A stretch of DNA of 64,000 nt, taken from assembly GCA_903842455.1 (NCBI GenBank), contig CAIMLX010000238.1:1-64000 (forward strand), given 5' to 3'. The translations under genes and the position numbers were made by a program. The DNA is from an uncultured Hyphomicrobiales bacterium (lineage in GTDB: Bacteria > Pseudomonadota > Alphaproteobacteria > Rhizobiales > Devosiaceae). The notes beneath the pieces are model-generated. The model had not been told where the DNA came from. It ran no database searches and saw only the letters and a program-made list of their open reading frames with translations. The stretch's first letter is position 1. Every line of letters starts with the position of its first letter. Shown here piece after piece: positions 46,740 through 55,868 of this stretch.

Positions 46740-46857
46740 GCGGTGACCTCGAGGTTGAACTTCAAAGATAGGGACAAGAGGGCCAACGCGAAAGGGCCCT
46801 GATCGTCGCGCCGGGCAGGAAAAGATTCTCAGGTTGACTCCATAACCGGACTCGTGT

Positions 46858-46872
46858 GTTCTTTATTTGTTC
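46858..46872 (+). promoter_or_regulatory. LexA (SOS) box of the imuA-imuB-dnaE2 operon
   Basis: GTTC-TTTATTT-GTTC is an exact GTTC-N7-GTTC site, 39 bases before the imuA ATG. Confidence 0.88.
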
Positions 46873-46911
46873 TCAACCCTGACACCTTCCGTTGCCTGCC
46901 GAGTAACCGCC

Positions 46912-47745
46912 ATGCCCCGTCCAAAACCCGATCTCGACGGGCTCCGCGCCCAGATCGCCGCCCTCGAAAGGCGGCCGGTGCTGGCGGATGGTGCTGCGCT
47001 CGTTTCCCAGGGCCGGCAGGGCGAAGAAAACGACCTGCTTGGCCTGCTGAAGGCGCCGCCCGGCCTGCTGCACGAGGTCTTTGCCGACGAACACCGGCAA
47101 TCGGGCACGGCGCTCGGCTTCACCCTCGGGCTGGCCCGCGCGCTGCTCACCCAGAATCGGCAGGCGCTGATCTATCTGCAGCTGAGCGCCGAGGCGCAGG
47201 AGATCGGCCTGCCCTATGGCATCGGTTTTTCGCGCTTCGGCCTTACCCCCGACACGCTGGTCATCGGCCGCATCGGCACCGTCCCCGAACTGCTCTGGGC
47301 GCTGGAGGAATCGCTCGCCTGCCGCGCCGTCGCCGGGGTGGTGGTCGATCTCGCCAGCCACCCCAAGGCGCTCGATTTCACCGCGTCGCGCCGTATCTCG
47401 ATGCGCGCCGCCGCCGCCGGCACCTCGGCCTTCCTCATCCGCTACGGCACCGGACGCGAAGCGAGCGCCGCCCGGCTCCGCTGGCACGTGAAGCCGGGGG
47501 TGAGTGCCGGCCAACCCTTCGATGCGAGTGCTCCGGGCAATCCGCGCTTTGCCATCGAGATCGAAAAGCTCCGGCTGGGGCAGGCCCGGCAAACAGAACA
47601 GCATCACCTGATCGTGGACTGGACAGAAAATGGCTTCGTTTCAGTCGATCCCCTCAAGCGTCCCCTCGCTCCGCTTCGCCGACCGGCGGCGCCATCTCGC
47701 CCTCAGCCTGCCGCGCTGGGCGACCGACTGTCTCAGGCGAGCTGA
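46912..47745 (+). CDS. imuA: ImuA, SOS mutasome RecA-like protein
   Basis: The 277-residue protein is the first gene of the damage-inducible mutagenesis operon. It has a RecA-like strand order (LHEVFADEHRQSGTALGFTLGLARALL; LIYLQLSAEAQEIGLPYGIGFSRFGL; RAVAGVVVDLASHPKALDF) without a clear Walker A, as is usual for ImuA. It supports ImuB/DnaE2 assembly. ATG 46912 begins the conserved PRPKPDLDGLRAQIAALE. The end overlaps imuB by 116 bases. Confidence 0.88.
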   Translation: MPRPKPDLDGLRAQIAALERRPVLADGAALVSQGRQGEENDLLGLLKAPPGLLHEVFADEHRQSGTALGFTLGLARALLTQNRQALIYLQLSAEAQEIGLPYGIGFSRFGLTPDTLVIGRIGTVPELLWALEESLACRAVAGVVVDLASHPKALDFTASRRISMRAAAAGTSAFLIRYGTGREASAARLRWHVKPGVSAGQPFDASAPGNPRFAIEIEKLRLGQARQTEQHHLIVDWTENGFVSVDPLKRPLAPLRRPAAPSRPQPAALGDRLSQAS

Positions 47746-49348
47746 TCCGTCCATCCCCCGCGACCGACCGCTGGTGCTGTGGGAAAAGATCAAGGGCGGC
47801 ATGCGGATCGCCGCGCTCGACCATGCGGCAAGCCTGGCCGGGCTCTCGATCGGACAGAACATCTCCGATGCCCGCGCGCTGGTGCCCGGCCTGCTGGTGC
47901 TCGAGCACGACGCCGATTTCACCGCCCACGTCTTTTCCGAATTCGCCGACTGGCACTCGAACGCCAGCCCGATCGTCGCCGTGCACGATACTATGGCGCC
48001 ATACGGCGACCTGATCCTCGATATCACCGGCGTCGCCCATCTTTTCGGCGGCGAGGAGCGGATGCTTTCGACGCTGATCGGACGGCTGCGGGCCATCGGC
48101 TACAGCACCGAGGGCGCTATCGCCGACACGGTGGGCGCGGCGTGGGCTTTCGCCCATTTCGACCCCGGCCGCATCGTGCCCGAAGCCGAACTCGAAGCCA
48201 GCCTCGCCCACCTGCCCGTCAACGCCCTGCGGCTCAGCGAAGCCCAGGTCGGGGGCCTCAACCAGATGGGGCTGAAAACCATCGGCCAGCTTGCTGGCCG
48301 CGACCGCAAGGCGCTGCAGGCCCGTTTCGGCGCCACGCTGATCCTCCGGCTCGACCAGGCGCTGGGCGGCATCGAGGAGCGCGTCACCCCGCGCATTCCC
48401 ATCGCCGAGTATCACGCAGAGCGCCGCTTCGCCGAACCGATCGGCTATCTCGACGATGTGCTGATGACGGTGCGCGACCTTGCCATCCAGCTCGGCGTGC
48501 GGCTGGGGACCCAAGCGCTCGGCGCCCAGAGCTTTCACCTCTTCCTCTACCGGGTCGACCACAAGGTGATGACCCTGTCGGTCAATGCCGGCCGCGCTAC
48601 CCGCGACCCGGGCCACATCGCCCAGCTCTTCGTCAACCGCTCCGAGCGGCTCGAAGGCGAGTACGACGCCGGCTTCGGCATCGACATGATCCGGCTGGCG
48701 GCGGGCTCGCTCTCCCCCACCCAGGATGTGCAGGTGGGCGCCTTCGAGATCGACGATGGCGCCGAGGACCTCGCCCGCCTCTACGACCGGATGACCAGCC
48801 GCCTCGGCCCGCTCGCCGTGGTGCGGAGCAAACCCGTCGACACCCATATCCCAGAGCGCGCGGTCAAGCTCGAACCGGTGGTCGCCCGCACCACCGACGA
48901 TCCCAATGCCCTGCTCGATCCCCCTCTCCGGCCGCTCCGCCTGCTGCCCAGCCCCGAGCCGGTCGAAGTGATCGCCGAGGTGCCGCACGGCCCGCCGCTG
49001 CGCATGATCTGGCGGCGCGTCTCCTACCGCGTGCTGAAGGCCTCCGGCCCCGAACGCATCGAGGCCGAGTGGTGGCGCACCGGCAAGCGGCTGGCGATCC
49101 TCACCCCACCTGTGTTTGGCGAAGCCGAGATCGCCCCGCAGGACCACCCCGATCCGGCCAAGAAGCCGGTCAGGGCGGAGCCGCCGGCCCAGCACGTCAG
49201 TACGCTCGAAAGCTTCGACCCCGAGACCACGGTGCGCGACTACTATGTCGTCGAAGATGAGAGCGGCCGCCGCTTCTGGGTGTTCCGCGTCGGCCTCTAT
49301 GGCGCCGCAAGTCCGCCCCGCTGGTACCTGCACGGCTTTTTCGCATGA
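47630..49348 (+). CDS. imuB: ImuB, Y-family-like mutasome scaffold
   Basis: The 572-residue protein resembles a Y-family polymerase but lacks the catalytic acids: the N-terminal motif reads HLALSLPRWATDCL instead of DxDxFF, and the second site reads DITGVAHLFGG. It acts as the scaffold joining DnaE2 to the sliding clamp. The C-terminus keeps the family ending (VRDYYVVEDESGRRFWVFRVGLYG, WYLHGFFA). The only in-frame start, ATG 47630, lies inside imuA, an overlap longer than usual. Its TGA overlaps the dnaE2 ATG. Confidence 0.92.
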   Translation: MASFQSIPSSVPSLRFADRRRHLALSLPRWATDCLRRADPSIPRDRPLVLWEKIKGGMRIAALDHAASLAGLSIGQNISDARALVPGLLVLEHDADFTAHVFSEFADWHSNASPIVAVHDTMAPYGDLILDITGVAHLFGGEERMLSTLIGRLRAIGYSTEGAIADTVGAAWAFAHFDPGRIVPEAELEASLAHLPVNALRLSEAQVGGLNQMGLKTIGQLAGRDRKALQARFGATLILRLDQALGGIEERVTPRIPIAEYHAERRFAEPIGYLDDVLMTVRDLAIQLGVRLGTQALGAQSFHLFLYRVDHKVMTLSVNAGRATRDPGHIAQLFVNRSERLEGEYDAGFGIDMIRLAAGSLSPTQDVQVGAFEIDDGAEDLARLYDRMTSRLGPLAVVRSKPVDTHIPERAVKLEPVVARTTDDPNALLDPPLRPLRLLPSPEPVEVIAEVPHGPPLRMIWRRVSYRVLKASGPERIEAEWWRTGKRLAILTPPVFGEAEIAPQDHPDPAKKPVRAEPPAQHVSTLESFDPETTVRDYYVVEDESGRRFWVFRVGLYGAASPPRWYLHGFFA

Positions 49349-52300
49349 GCCGTCCTGCCTATGCCGAGCTGATGGCGAGCAGCAATTTCTCCTTCCTCCG
49401 CTCCGGCTCGCACCCCGAGGAACTGGTCGCGGCCGCCATGGCGCTGGGGCTGAGTGGCATCGGCCTTGCCGACCGCAACACCTTTGCCGGCGTCGTCCGC
49501 GGCTATGTCGCCCATCGCGACATGCGCGAGCAGCACCCGGATTTCCGCTACGTCGTCGGCGTCCGCCTCGTCTTTGCCGATGGCGCGCCCGACATCCTCG
49601 CCTACCCCTCGGACCGCGAGGCCTATGGCCGGCTCTGCAGACTGCTCAGCCGCGCCAACCTCCGGAAGGAGAGCGAAAAGGGCAACCCGGTGGTGCTGTT
49701 CGACGACCTCGAGGAGTTCGCCGAGGGCCAGCTCTTCGTCTTCCACCTCGACGAACGCCGCTGGGATGTCTCAGTGGACCACCTGCAGCAGCTCGCCGCC
49801 ATGGCGCCCGGCAATGTCTGGCTCGCCGCCGCGCCGACATTCAAGGGCAATGATCGCGCCCGGCTGAACCGCCTCGCCCATGCTGCCGCCGAAGCCGGCG
49901 TGCCCCTGCTTGCCGTCAACGACGCGCTCTATCACGAGCCCGGCCGCCGCATCGTGCAGGATGTCGTCACCTGCATCCGCGAGCACCTGACGCTCGAAAC
50001 CGCCGGCCGCCGGCTGGAGCAGAACGCCGAGCGCCACCTGAAGCCGCCCGACGAGATGGCGCGCCTCTTCGCCGACCACCCCGAGGCGATCGAGGAAACC
50101 CAGGCGCTGCTCCGGCGAATCGATTTCTCGCTCGACCAGTTGCGCTACAACTACCCGGTCGAAACCATCGGCAATGGCGAGACGGCGCAGGAAACCCTGG
50201 TGCGTCTCACCTGGGAAGGCGCCCGCAAGCGCTACCCGGCCGGCACCCCCGACAAGGTCGTGGCGGCGCTCCACTCCGAAATCGCGCTGATCGAGCAGCT
50301 GAAATACGCCTCCTACTTCCTCACCGTGCAGGACATCGTCCGCTATGCGCGGGAGGATCGCGGCATCCTCTGCCAGGGGCGCGGCTCGGCCGCCAACTCC
50401 GCCGTCTGCTACTGCCTCGGCATCACCGAGGTCGACCCTTCCAAGGTCAACCTGGTGTTCGGCCGCTTCCTCTCCACCGAGCGCAACGAGCCGCCCGACA
50501 TCGACGTCGATTTCGAGCACGAGCGGCGCGAGGAGGTGATGCAGTATGTCTACCAGAAGTATGGCGGCCACCGCACCGGGCTCACCGCCACGGTGATCTC
50601 CTACCGCTCCAGGAGCGCCGTGCGCGAAACCGCCAAGGTGTTCGGGCTCTCCGACGACACCATCGCCGCCATCAACCAGTTGCACTGGGGCTGGGGCCAT
50701 GCCGCCGATCTCTCTGGCATCCGCATCGCCGGGCTCGATCCGGATGATCCGACGCTGACCCAGATGTTCAACGTGGTGAGCGTTCTCAAGGGCTTTCCGC
50801 GCCACCTCAGCCAGCATGTCGGCGGCTTCGTCATCACCCGGGATTCGCTCGAAAGCCTGGTGCCGATCGGCAAGACCGCCATGGACAGCCGCACCATCGT
50901 CGAGTGGGACAAGGACGATATCGACGCGCTTGGCATCCTCAAGGTCGATATCCTGGCGCTCGGCATGCTCAGCTGCCTGCGCCGCTCCTTCGAACTTCTG
51001 CACCAGCACTACGGCCGCGACCTGCAGCTCGCCGACCTGATGGCCGAGGAAGCCGAGCCCGAGGTCCGGGCGCCGGTCTACCGCATGACGCACCGCGCCG
51101 ACACCATCGGGGTGTTCCAGATCGAGAGCCGGGCGCAGATGTCGATGCTGCCGCGGCTGAAGCCGAACGAGTTCTACGACCTCGTCATCGAGGTGGCGAT
51201 CGTCCGTCCCGGCCCGATCCAGGGCGGCATGGTGCATCCCTACCTGCGCCGGAGGCAGGGGCTGGAAGAGGTCGAACCGATGGGCGAGCGGCTCACCGCC
51301 GTGCTCAAGCGCACCCTCGGCGTGCCGCTGTTCCAGGAACAGGCCATGCAGATGGCCATCGAAGGCGCCGGCTTCTCCCCCGGCAAGGCCGACCAGCTGC
51401 GCCGCGCCATGGCCGCCTGGAAGCGGAGCGGCAAGCTCGCCCAGTTCGGAGAGGAGTTCATCTCCGGCATGATCCGCAACGGCTACACCGAGGATTTTGC
51501 CAAGCGCTGCTTCGCCCAGATCCAGGGGTTCGGCGAATACGGCTTTCCCGAAAGCCACGCGGCGAGCTTCGCGCTCCTCGTCTATGCCTCGTGCTGGTTC
51601 AAGTGCCACTACCCCGATGTGTTCGCCTGCGCCCTCCTCAACAGTCAGCCGATGGGGTTCTACGCCCCGGCGCAGATCGTCCGCGACGCCATCGAGCACG
51701 GGGTCGAGGTGAGCGATGTCGATATCAACCGCTCCGACACCATCCATGTGCTGGAAGACGGTGTTCCCGCCCGCGACCGCATCCGCAAGCAGCATGCCGA
51801 AATGCGCGACGACATCTGGTCGAACCGCGCCATCCGCCTCGGCTTCAAGCAGGTCACCGGGCTCAAGGAAGCGCATGCCAACCTGGTCGTCGCCCGGCGT
51901 GGCGCCGGCTACGCCTCGATCCGCGATCTTTGGCTCCGCACCGGCATTCCGGTCGAAACACTCGAGAAGCTGGCCGAGGCCGACGCCTTCGGCTCGCTCG
52001 GGCTCAGCCGGCGCGAGGCGTTGTGGACGGTCCGCGGCCTGCGCGGCACCGCCGGTGCCGAACGGCTGCCGCTGTTCTCGGCCTCCGACCGGCCGCCACA
52101 GGCCGACGACGCGCAGGGCGACCTGCCGCTGATGCCGGCCGGCGAAGGCGTGGTGCACGATTACCGCACCATGACCCTGTCGCTGAAGGGCCATCCGCTG
52201 AGCTTCATGCGCGCCGAACTCGAGCGCCGCCGCGCGGTGCGCTGCGCCGACCTGATCGACCAGCGCGACGGCGCCTGGGTCGAAGCGGCCGGGCTGGTGC

Positions 52301-52683
52301 TGGTTCGGCAGCAGCCGGGCACCGCCTCGGGCGTCATCTTTGCCACCCTCGAGGACGAGACGGGTGTCGCCAACATCATCGTCTGGCCAAAGACCTTCCA
52401 GAAGCACCGCAAGGTGGTGCTCGGCTCACGCGTCATGGCGGTCCGCGGCAGGCTGCAGCGCGAGGGGCTGGTGGTGCACATCATCGCGCACGACTTCTAC
52501 GACCTCACCCCCCGGCTCATCGAGATCGCGCACGGCATCGACCTCGGCGACCAGATGCTGATGCGGCCCGACGAGGGCAAGTCCGGCCCGCCCCGCCCCC
52601 GCGACGAGACCGAACGACGCCGCCAGGAAATGCTGCAACGCCAGGCCCGCGCCGCCCTGCCCGGCGGCCGCAACTTTCACTGA
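49345..52683 (+). CDS. dnaE2: Error-prone DNA polymerase III alpha subunit
   Basis: DnaE2 is the mutagenic C-family polymerase of the SOS mutasome. The 1112-residue protein has an N-terminal PHP domain (YAELMASSNFSFLRSGSHPEELV...IGLADRNTFAGVVRGY) and a catalytic core with QGRGSAANSAVCY and PPDIDVDFEHERREEV (Asp pair around 385-388). The fingers, thumb and a C-terminal OB region (LRGTAGAERLPLFSASD, GVANIIVWPKTFQKHRKVV) follow. It is slightly shorter than DnaE1, and no intrinsic proofreading exonuclease motif is apparent. Confidence 0.95.
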   Translation: MSRPAYAELMASSNFSFLRSGSHPEELVAAAMALGLSGIGLADRNTFAGVVRGYVAHRDMREQHPDFRYVVGVRLVFADGAPDILAYPSDREAYGRLCRLLSRANLRKESEKGNPVVLFDDLEEFAEGQLFVFHLDERRWDVSVDHLQQLAAMAPGNVWLAAAPTFKGNDRARLNRLAHAAAEAGVPLLAVNDALYHEPGRRIVQDVVTCIREHLTLETAGRRLEQNAERHLKPPDEMARLFADHPEAIEETQALLRRIDFSLDQLRYNYPVETIGNGETAQETLVRLTWEGARKRYPAGTPDKVVAALHSEIALIEQLKYASYFLTVQDIVRYAREDRGILCQGRGSAANSAVCYCLGITEVDPSKVNLVFGRFLSTERNEPPDIDVDFEHERREEVMQYVYQKYGGHRTGLTATVISYRSRSAVRETAKVFGLSDDTIAAINQLHWGWGHAADLSGIRIAGLDPDDPTLTQMFNVVSVLKGFPRHLSQHVGGFVITRDSLESLVPIGKTAMDSRTIVEWDKDDIDALGILKVDILALGMLSCLRRSFELLHQHYGRDLQLADLMAEEAEPEVRAPVYRMTHRADTIGVFQIESRAQMSMLPRLKPNEFYDLVIEVAIVRPGPIQGGMVHPYLRRRQGLEEVEPMGERLTAVLKRTLGVPLFQEQAMQMAIEGAGFSPGKADQLRRAMAAWKRSGKLAQFGEEFISGMIRNGYTEDFAKRCFAQIQGFGEYGFPESHAASFALLVYASCWFKCHYPDVFACALLNSQPMGFYAPAQIVRDAIEHGVEVSDVDINRSDTIHVLEDGVPARDRIRKQHAEMRDDIWSNRAIRLGFKQVTGLKEAHANLVVARRGAGYASIRDLWLRTGIPVETLEKLAEADAFGSLGLSRREALWTVRGLRGTAGAERLPLFSASDRPPQADDAQGDLPLMPAGEGVVHDYRTMTLSLKGHPLSFMRAELERRRAVRCADLIDQRDGAWVEAAGLVLVRQQPGTASGVIFATLEDETGVANIIVWPKTFQKHRKVVLGSRVMAVRGRLQREGLVVHIIAHDFYDLTPRLIEIAHGIDLGDQMLMRPDEGKSGPPRPRDETERRRQEMLQRQARAALPGGRNFH

Positions 52684-52720
52684 CGGGACGTCAATCGCCT
52701 ATGACGACATTGGCCGCTGA

Positions 52721-52840
52721 CACCTCCCGCCCTTGCGGGGGAGGTAGCGTCGCTAGGAGCGACAGCGACGTAGCAGAGCTAGGAGGGGGTATGACCGAGG
52801 CTGGTCCCCGACCCGAACCTCGGTGAACCCACCCTACCTC
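52721..52840 (+). repeat. Dispersed mosaic repeat, copy E
   Basis: It shows the same core as copy D: CCCTTGCGGGGGAGG, GTAGCGTCGCT, AGGAGCGACAGCGACG, TAGCAGAGCTAGGAGGGGG. A CGAACCTCGGTGAACCC/ACCCTACCTC tail follows. It lies between dnaE2 and the Rrf2 gene. Confidence 0.8.
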
Positions 52841-52898
52841 ACACTAAGGCCCTGCCGCGCCCTAGCTTCGGCCTCCGCGCCACGCATCGGCGGTGGAA

Positions 52899-53336
52899 CT
52901 AAGCCAGCAGCACATCCTCGGTCCGGCTCTTCACCGCATCGGCCAGCGTGGTGGTGTCGAGCACCTCGCGGGTCGCGAGGGTCACCCGCGCAAACACGTG
53001 GCGGATCTCGCAGGTGCCTTCGTCGGCGCAGTCGGTGCAGCGGCGATAGGCGATCTTGGAGAGGCAGGGCAGCGGGGCAATCGGGCCATCGATCAGCCGC
53101 AGCACCTCGCCGAAGGTCACCTCGTCGGGCGAGCGCAGCAGCACGTAGCCGCCGAGGCGGCCGCGGCGGCTCATCACGATGCCGGCCCGCTTCAGCTCCA
53201 GCAGGATCTGCTCGAGGAACTTCTTGGGGATCGCCCGCTCTCTCGAGATTTCCGAGATCATCAGTGACTCCCCCGGCGGGACGAGGCAGAGCGCCACGAG
53301 GGCCCGGAGCGCGTATTTGGCTTTTTGCGAGATCAT
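52899..53336 (-). CDS. Rrf2-family transcription regulator with cysteine cluster
   Basis: The 145-residue winged-helix regulator has the HTH in QKAKYALRALVALCL...MISEISRERAIPKKFLEQILLELKRAGIVMSRRGRLGGY. A Cys cluster follows (PCLSKIAYRRCTDCADEGTCEIR: four cysteines in a 17-residue stretch) resembling Fe-S-binding Rrf2 proteins such as IscR/NsrR/RirA. The signal (iron, sulphur or NO) is unknown. ATG 53336 fits family starts; GTG 53348 is a longer option. Confidence 0.88.
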   Translation of the reverse strand: MISQKAKYALRALVALCLVPPGESLMISEISRERAIPKKFLEQILLELKRAGIVMSRRGRLGGYVLLRSPDEVTFGEVLRLIDGPIAPLPCLSKIAYRRCTDCADEGTCEIRHVFARVTLATREVLDTTTLADAVKSRTEDVLLA

Positions 53337-53433
53337 CGGTTGCGGCACTCGGGGCGCACGATCACCCCGTCTTCACTGATTCGGACGACTGGCGCGGCCC
53401 CGCCAAGGCAGGTCCGCAGGACAGGGAGCGGCG

Positions 53434-55578
53434 TCACGCCTTCTCCTCCACCGGCGGCGGCACCTCGGGGTTGAACAGATCGCCGGGCTTGGTGGCCGGC
53501 AGCCCCGGACGCGGACCGGTAGGCACCAGCGGCGCGAGGCGCTGCTCGGGTGTCATTTCAACCAGTTCGGAGGCCGGCTGCTGGCCCTCCACCGCGGCCG
53601 CTGCCGCTGCGTCGGGCTCTTCGCCCAGTGAGGACACTACGTAGGGCGGCTCGGCCGGGCCGGTATCGGGATGCTGCACCTGGGCCGTCTCGATCGCCTC
53701 GGCCAGCAGGTTGGGATCTGGCGCGAGACGCCGCGCCGGCCCGGCCGACGCCAGCGGGCCGAGCGCCGAAGCCACGGCGTCGGCGGCGGTGATTTCGGCG
53801 ATGGCGCTCGAATCCCGGTTGACCACGTCGACCATTCCCAGCGCGATCTCGCGCTCGCCGAGGATCACCACGTCGGCGCCGAGCGTCTTGAGGTGATCCT
53901 CTTCCTCGTCCGAATGCGCCCGCGCCACGATCAGCGCCGTGGGGTTGGACTTGCGCGCCTGCTCCACGGCCTGGCCGGCCTCGAAGGCATTGGGGATGGC
54001 GACGACCACCGTGGCGGCCATGTCGACATTGGCGAGGTTCAGCACCCGCACGCCGGCGGCGTTGCCGACGATCACCTCGTAGCCCTTCGCCCTCGCGGCG
54101 TTGATCCGCCCCTCGGCATCCTCGACGACGAGGAAGCTCGACTGCGCTTCGCTGAGCGCGTCGGCCACCACGCTGCCGACCCGGCCGTAGCCGACCAGCA
54201 CGATGTGTCCGGTCTTGGTTGTCGCCTGCGCCGGTTCGTCCTCGTCCTCCGGTGCCACTGCCTCGACCACCTCCGGCATGACAGGCGCAAAGCCCGGTTC
54301 GGTCCGTCCCCCCGCAGCGGCAGCGGCCGGGGCGGCGCTGCCGAACCTGCGCTCGAGCCGCGGCCTCAGGGCATCGAGGGCCATGAAGATCAGCGGATTG
54401 AGCACGATCGAGATGATCGCGCCGGCGAGGATCAGGTCACGCCCCTCGGGAGGCAGGATGCCCAGCCCGACGCCGAGCGCCGCGAGGATGAACGAGAACT
54501 CGCCGATCTGCGCGAGGCTGGCCGAAATGGTCAGCGCCGTCGAAATCGGATGCCGGAAGGCGAGCACGATGAGGAACGAGATGATCGACTTGCCCACCAC
54601 GATGATCAGCACCGTTGCGATCACCGGCAGCGGATCGGTGAGCAGTACGCTGGGGTCGAACAGCATGCCGACCGATACGAAGAACAGCACCGCGAACGCG
54701 TCGCGCAGCGGCAGGCTTTCCTGCGCCGCCCGGTGCGACAGCTCGCTTTCGGAAAGGATCATCCCGGCAAAGAACGCACCCAGCGCCAGCGACACGCCGA
54801 ACAGGTAGGCGGCCCCTGCCGCGACCCCGAGCGCGATGGCCAGCACGGCGAGCCGGAACAGCTCACGGCTGCCGGTATGGGCCGTGTAGTGCAGCACGAA
54901 CGGGATCACCCGCCGCCCCACCACCAGCATGAAGCCGACAAAGGCGGCGAGCTTGACGACGGTGACTGCAAGGATGCCGACAATGCCCAAGGGCCCGGTG
55001 AAGCGCTCGACGAAATCGACGAAGGGGTCGTGCACCGTGGCCGCTTCCACCCCGTTGATCGAGGCGATGGCGGGGATCAGCACCAGCGCCAGCACCATCG
55101 CCATGTCTTCGACGATGAGCCAGCCGACCGCGATCTTGCCCTTCTCGCTTTCGACCATGTGCCGGTCCTGCAGCGCCTTGAGCAGCACCACCGTGGACGC
55201 CACCGACAGCGCGAGGCCGAAGATCAGTCCCGCCCCGATCGACCAGCCGAGCAGCAGCGCCAGGCCAAGGCCGAGGATGGTCGCGCCGCCGATCTGCGCC
55301 AGCGCCCCGGGAATGGCGAGCGCACGCACGCTCAGCAGGTCCTTCAGCGAAAAGTGCAGCCCCACGCCGAACATCAGCAGGATGACGCCGATTTCACTCA
55401 ACTCGAGCGCCAGGTCGCCATCGGCAACGAACCCTGGCGTATGCGGCCCCACCAGCACGCCGGCGATCAGGTAGCCGACCAGCGGCGGCATGCGGAACCG
55501 ATTGGCGATGGCCCCGAAGATGAAGGCGAGAACCAGACCCGCGACGATCGTTGAGATCAGGGGGGTGCTGTGGGGCAT
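53434..55578 (-). CDS. KefB/YbaL-type monovalent cation:proton antiporter with RCK domain
   Basis: The 714-residue protein has 12-13 membrane helices (about 1-390, CPA2 family; SLALGAFFAGMILSESELSHRA, GVGLHFSLKDLL). A linker rich in Ala/Glu follows, then a TrkA-N/RCK nucleotide-binding domain from about 455 (HIVLVGYGRVGSVVADAL, VVAIPNAFEAGQAVEQAR). The last ~125 residues form a low-complexity Pro/Ala/Glu tail. It probably exports K+ or Na+ in exchange for protons under NAD(H) or ligand control. The specific ion is not clear. Confidence 0.9.
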   Translation of the reverse strand: MPHSTPLISTIVAGLVLAFIFGAIANRFRMPPLVGYLIAGVLVGPHTPGFVADGDLALELSEIGVILLMFGVGLHFSLKDLLSVRALAIPGALAQIGGATILGLGLALLLGWSIGAGLIFGLALSVASTVVLLKALQDRHMVESEKGKIAVGWLIVEDMAMVLALVLIPAIASINGVEAATVHDPFVDFVERFTGPLGIVGILAVTVVKLAAFVGFMLVVGRRVIPFVLHYTAHTGSRELFRLAVLAIALGVAAGAAYLFGVSLALGAFFAGMILSESELSHRAAQESLPLRDAFAVLFFVSVGMLFDPSVLLTDPLPVIATVLIIVVGKSIISFLIVLAFRHPISTALTISASLAQIGEFSFILAALGVGLGILPPEGRDLILAGAIISIVLNPLIFMALDALRPRLERRFGSAAPAAAAAGGRTEPGFAPVMPEVVEAVAPEDEDEPAQATTKTGHIVLVGYGRVGSVVADALSEAQSSFLVVEDAEGRINAARAKGYEVIVGNAAGVRVLNLANVDMAATVVVAIPNAFEAGQAVEQARKSNPTALIVARAHSDEEEDHLKTLGADVVILGEREIALGMVDVVNRDSSAIAEITAADAVASALGPLASAGPARRLAPDPNLLAEAIETAQVQHPDTGPAEPPYVVSSLGEEPDAAAAAAVEGQQPASELVEMTPEQRLAPLVPTGPRPGLPATKPGDLFNPEVPPPVEEKA

Positions 55579-55771
55579 CGGGACAGACTCCGGCAGGTAT
55601 TACCCTGTTACTGGTTGACTTTGGGGTGTGGTGAACATGAGGGAAAGCCCCCTGCCGTGCAAGTGCGACACAGGCCCAGAACTGCGGCGAATCATGGGCC
55701 GGTGCGCCTGATAAACGAATGGACGACGAAATCCCCGGCAGGTGGAAGAGCGGCCACCCGCCGCCCGACCT

Positions 55772-55785
55772 GATTCACGTGGAAC
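55772..55785. other. Intergenic palindrome GATTCACGTGGAAC, copy 4
   Basis: This is the variant most like bacterial parS half-sites (CACGTGGAAC). It is in the 290-base gap between the KefB-type and cheW genes. Confidence 0.55.
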
Positions 55786-55814
55786 ACGGGGCAGCGGCAT
55801 GTCGCATCGGCGCC

Positions 55815-55842
55815 AAAGCAAAGGGCGCCCACAGGCGCCCTC
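55815..55842 (-). terminator. Rho-independent terminator of the chemotaxis operon
   Basis: On the reverse strand AGGGCGCC and GGCGCCCT around TGTG are followed by TTGCTTT, about 27 bases after cheW. Confidence 0.8.
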
Positions 55843-55868
55843 GAACCAGCCGATGAAGCGTTGGCCCG

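Noticed and set aside
55772-55785. A true ParB-binding parS cluster
   Set aside because: Only the core CACGTGGAAC half matches parS and no origin or parAB genes are nearby; recorded as an unexplained palindrome instead.
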